This document shows positions 40,592 to 42,386 of a DNA stretch of 42,386 nucleotides, one piece after another. Source of the DNA: an uncultured Oscillospiraceae bacterium. Lineage in GTDB: Bacteria; Bacillota; Clostridia; Oscillospirales; Oscillospiraceae. Within the stretch, counting starts at the first letter, position 1. The number at the start of each line of letters is the position of its first letter. The notes below the pieces were generated by a model. It ran no database searches, was not told where the DNA came from, and saw nothing but the letters and a program-made list of their open reading frames with translations. Both the position numbers and the translations under genes were made by a program. The stretch spans positions 1 to 42,386 of the forward strand of contig CAAGBT010000042.1 of NCBI GenBank assembly GCA_900768135.1. Direction: 5' to 3'.

Positions 40592-42082
40592 TTAAGGATG
40601 CTCCTCCAACGTTCCGGTCTGTTCCCCGCCGCTGTAAAGGTAACGGTAATCCTGCTTGAGGATATTGTGCACAAACGGGAAGAGCAACACCGCGTCTGCT
40701 GCCATCCATGCGCAGGGATCCGCCGTACACAGCCCATAAACCGCCGCCTGCGGCGCCGCAGCGCTGATCGTTCCGCCCGCAAGCGCCGCCGGGAGCAGCA
40801 GGCAGACCGCTACGCGCGCCACCAGCTCCGCCGCACCCGCGCCCAGCACAAACTGCGGCTTGCCAATGCCCTGCACGCAGTTGCGCGCCACAAAGATAAA
40901 CCCAAGGAAGACGTACAGCGCCAGATCGACGTACAGATAGCTGTTGCCGAACCGGATCGTTTCCGCCGTCACCTTGTCAGCGCTGAGGAAAATGTGCAGA
41001 TACGCGCCGTTGATGGTCAGCAGCAGCCCGATTGTCATTGAGAACACAGCCATGACAAGCATGATCGCCAGCGACTGAAGCGTTCCCCTGCGGATGCGCA
41101 CGGTGTCGCCCGCGCCGAGATTCTGCGCAACAAAGCTCGTCATCGCCGAGCCAAGGCCGTTGAGCGGGGTCATCAGAAGGCTGTTGAGCTTGTTGGCGGC
41201 GCCAAAGCCGTTCTGCGCCGCGTTGGAGACCATGATGCCGTCCTGCATATCAAACTGCACCACAATGCTCTGCACCACGATAATGCCGATCGCCAACACA
41301 GAAAATTGCAGCCCCAGCGGAACGCCCTGTATGATATGCCGCGTCATATCGCGTCCGGTGATCTGCCAGTCCTCGCGCCGCAGACGAAGCTCCGGATACT
41401 TGCGGAACGCATAGAGAAAGCAGCCCGCGGTACTGATCAGCTGCGCCGACACTGTAGCGACCGCCGCGCCGGCAACGCCCCAGCGGAACACCAGAATGAA
41501 CAGCAGATCCAGTCCCACATTGAGTGCCGTGGAAAACAGCAGAAAAAGCAGCGGCGTAGCCGAATCGCCCATACTGCGCAGAAAAGAGCAAATGAAATTA
41601 TAGAAGAGCTGTGCGCCGATTCCGGCAAAAATGATCGCACAGTAGGTATAGGCCGCACGGTAGACCTCCGGATCGTTCGGCGTTACATTGATCCACGCGA
41701 GCATGGGATCGAGCAGCACAAGCGCCAGCACGGTAAGCAGCACGGTAAGGACGGCGGAAAGCACGATCTGTGTAGTAAGCGAACGGCGCACGCCCGCCTG
41801 ATTATGCGCGCCTACGTTGCACGAGGTGACCACGCAGAAGCCCGCGCTGACGCCAAAAGCAAACTGCAGGAAGATAAAAATAAGCGATGTTGTATCGTTG
41901 ACACCGGCAACCTCCTGCGCTGTCAGTGTCTGCCCGACAATTGCCGCATCACTGATGGTATAGACCTGCTGAAGCAGGTAGGAAACGATGATGGGAAATG
42001 CAAACGCAAGGATCGTTTTCCAGCATTCGCCCTGTGTTAACTCCACCGGCTGAAACAATGCGTGAAACCAACTTTTCTTCAT
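40592..42082 (-). CDS. MATE family efflux transporter
   Basis: This 496-residue inner-membrane exporter uses a Na+ or H+ gradient to expel cationic drugs or metabolites. ATG 42082 (MKKSWFHALF) follows AAAGGACT; longer in-frame starts overlap the promoter. Twelve helices are expected in two similar halves: the first begins GECWKTILAFAFPIIVSYLLQQVYTISDAAIVG and the second has QNGFGAANKLNSLLMTPLNGLGSAMTSFVAQNLGAGD. The substrate cannot be told from sequence. It is monocistronic. Confidence 0.92.
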   Translation of the reverse strand: MKKSWFHALFQPVELTQGECWKTILAFAFPIIVSYLLQQVYTISDAAIVGQTLTAQEVAGVNDTTSLIFIFLQFAFGVSAGFCVVTSCNVGAHNQAGVRRSLTTQIVLSAVLTVLLTVLALVLLDPMLAWINVTPNDPEVYRAAYTYCAIIFAGIGAQLFYNFICSFLRSMGDSATPLLFLLFSTALNVGLDLLFILVFRWGVAGAAVATVSAQLISTAGCFLYAFRKYPELRLRREDWQITGRDMTRHIIQGVPLGLQFSVLAIGIIVVQSIVVQFDMQDGIMVSNAAQNGFGAANKLNSLLMTPLNGLGSAMTSFVAQNLGAGDTVRIRRGTLQSLAIMLVMAVFSMTIGLLLTINGAYLHIFLSADKVTAETIRFGNSYLYVDLALYVFLGFIFVARNCVQGIGKPQFVLGAGAAELVARVAVCLLLPAALAGGTISAAAPQAAVYGLCTADPCAWMAADAVLLFPFVHNILKQDYRYLYSGGEQTGTLEEHP

Positions 42083-42121
42083 GGCACTCAGTCCTTTTAG
42101 CTTTACTTTAACGACTGGCCG

Positions 42122-42150
42122 ATTATAGTCTCCCGCACAGTCGATGTCAA
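42122..42150 (-). promoter_or_regulatory. Promoter of the MATE gene
   Basis: On the minus strand a perfect TTGACA (42150-42145), a 17-base spacer and a perfect TATAAT (42127-42122) make the best consensus promoter in the window, with initiation near 42115. A consensus promoter on an efflux gene suggests control by a repressor, but no operator is obvious. Confidence 0.88.
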
Positions 42151-42344
42151 TGCGGAAGTTGAACAAAACAAGCGCAGTTTTTGCTCAGGAATCCGCAAAA
42201 TCGGCGCAAAAGCCACAATAAGTCCTCACCCAACAACGCCTCGGCGCTTGGCAAGCCTGCTCTGATCGCGGCAGGATTTCACGCCCACGCGCGAAGGCTG
42301 GCTCTCAGGGCAAATCTGCGGAGGCGTGTCCGGCAAAAAACAGC
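42151..42344. other. Unassigned intergenic sequence at the window edge
   Basis: No supported reading frame on either strand. It separates the MATE promoter from a terminator that belongs to a gene beyond the window. I see no tRNA or known RNA motif in it. Confidence 0.35.
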
Positions 42345-42376
42345 AAAAGAGGACATCCGTTTAGATGTCCTCTTTT
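42345..42376 (-). terminator. Intrinsic terminator of a gene beyond the window
   Basis: A perfect 13-bp stem (42345-42357 with 42364-42376) with a 6-base loop. On the minus strand it is followed by GCTG and a six-T run (42339-42334), so it probably ends a minus-strand gene lying to the right; it can also work on the plus strand. Confidence 0.75.
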
Positions 42377-42386
42377 GTGTTGGCGC

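Noticed and set aside
1..42386. CRISPR array, insertion sequence with terminal repeats, or rRNA
   Set aside because: No regularly spaced direct repeats, no transposase reading frame and no rRNA-like sequence were seen anywhere in the window.

Overview
The window reads as a high-G+C strictly anaerobic Firmicute, probably a gut Clostridia (Oscillospirales/Christensenellales-like). The basis is Shine-Dalgarno sites of the AGGAGG type, TTGACA/TATAAT promoters, a class III anaerobic ribonucleotide reductase, a V/A-type ATPase in the Enterococcus ntp gene order, and selenium-dependent molybdenum hydroxylase accessory genes. Taxonomy is inference; no rRNA is present.

Positions 1-3887 are visibly lower in G+C than the rest and form the right end of a genomic island. 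It ends in a 3' fragment of a tRNA-Leu(UAG) gene, from the anticodon loop to CCA, followed by a tRNA-type terminator, which is the expected displaced attachment site. The island carries the tail of a WYL-domain regulator coupled to a PD-(D/E)XK nuclease, a conserved coiled-coil hypothetical protein, and a complete retron. The retron has a promoter, an msr-msd RNA bounded by a perfect 20-bp a1/a2 inverted repeat, and a reverse transcriptase with NAxxH, YCDD and VTG motifs. This looks like a defence cargo region, and no dedicated retron effector is obvious.

Positions 3.9-19.3 kb are chromosomal. They hold a TetM/EF-G-like GTPase fused to a C-terminal NYN (YacP/Rae1-like) nuclease domain, a MarR regulator with a heterodimeric ABC exporter, a dicarboxylate/amino-acid symporter, a YhaM-type exoribonuclease, a minus-strand xdhC-yqeC-yqeB set, a Na/Pi cotransporter, glutamate racemase and a small hypothetical gene.

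Positions 19.3-28.2 kb hold a zinc-ribbon membrane protein and then, on the minus strand, an aromatic amino acid operon: aroF-tyrA-aroB-aroA-aroC-pheA-aroEK. Its genes mostly overlap by one to four bases. Upstream lie a TTGACT/TATACT promoter, a 17-residue Phe/Tyr-rich leader peptide, an antiterminator pairing and an intrinsic terminator, which together make a classical translation-coupled attenuator. The pathway is complete from DAHP to prephenate and its two branch enzymes, except that 3-dehydroquinate dehydratase is missing here.

Positions 28.2-36.9 kb hold the nine-gene V-type ATPase operon (minus strand, transcribed F-I-K-E-C-G-A-B-D); the rotor subunit has the Na+-type ligand pattern. 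Positions 36.9-42.4 kb hold nrdD behind a NrdR box (no nrdG beside it), a VanW-family protein, a degraded or non-coding stretch, and a MATE exporter with a near-perfect promoter.
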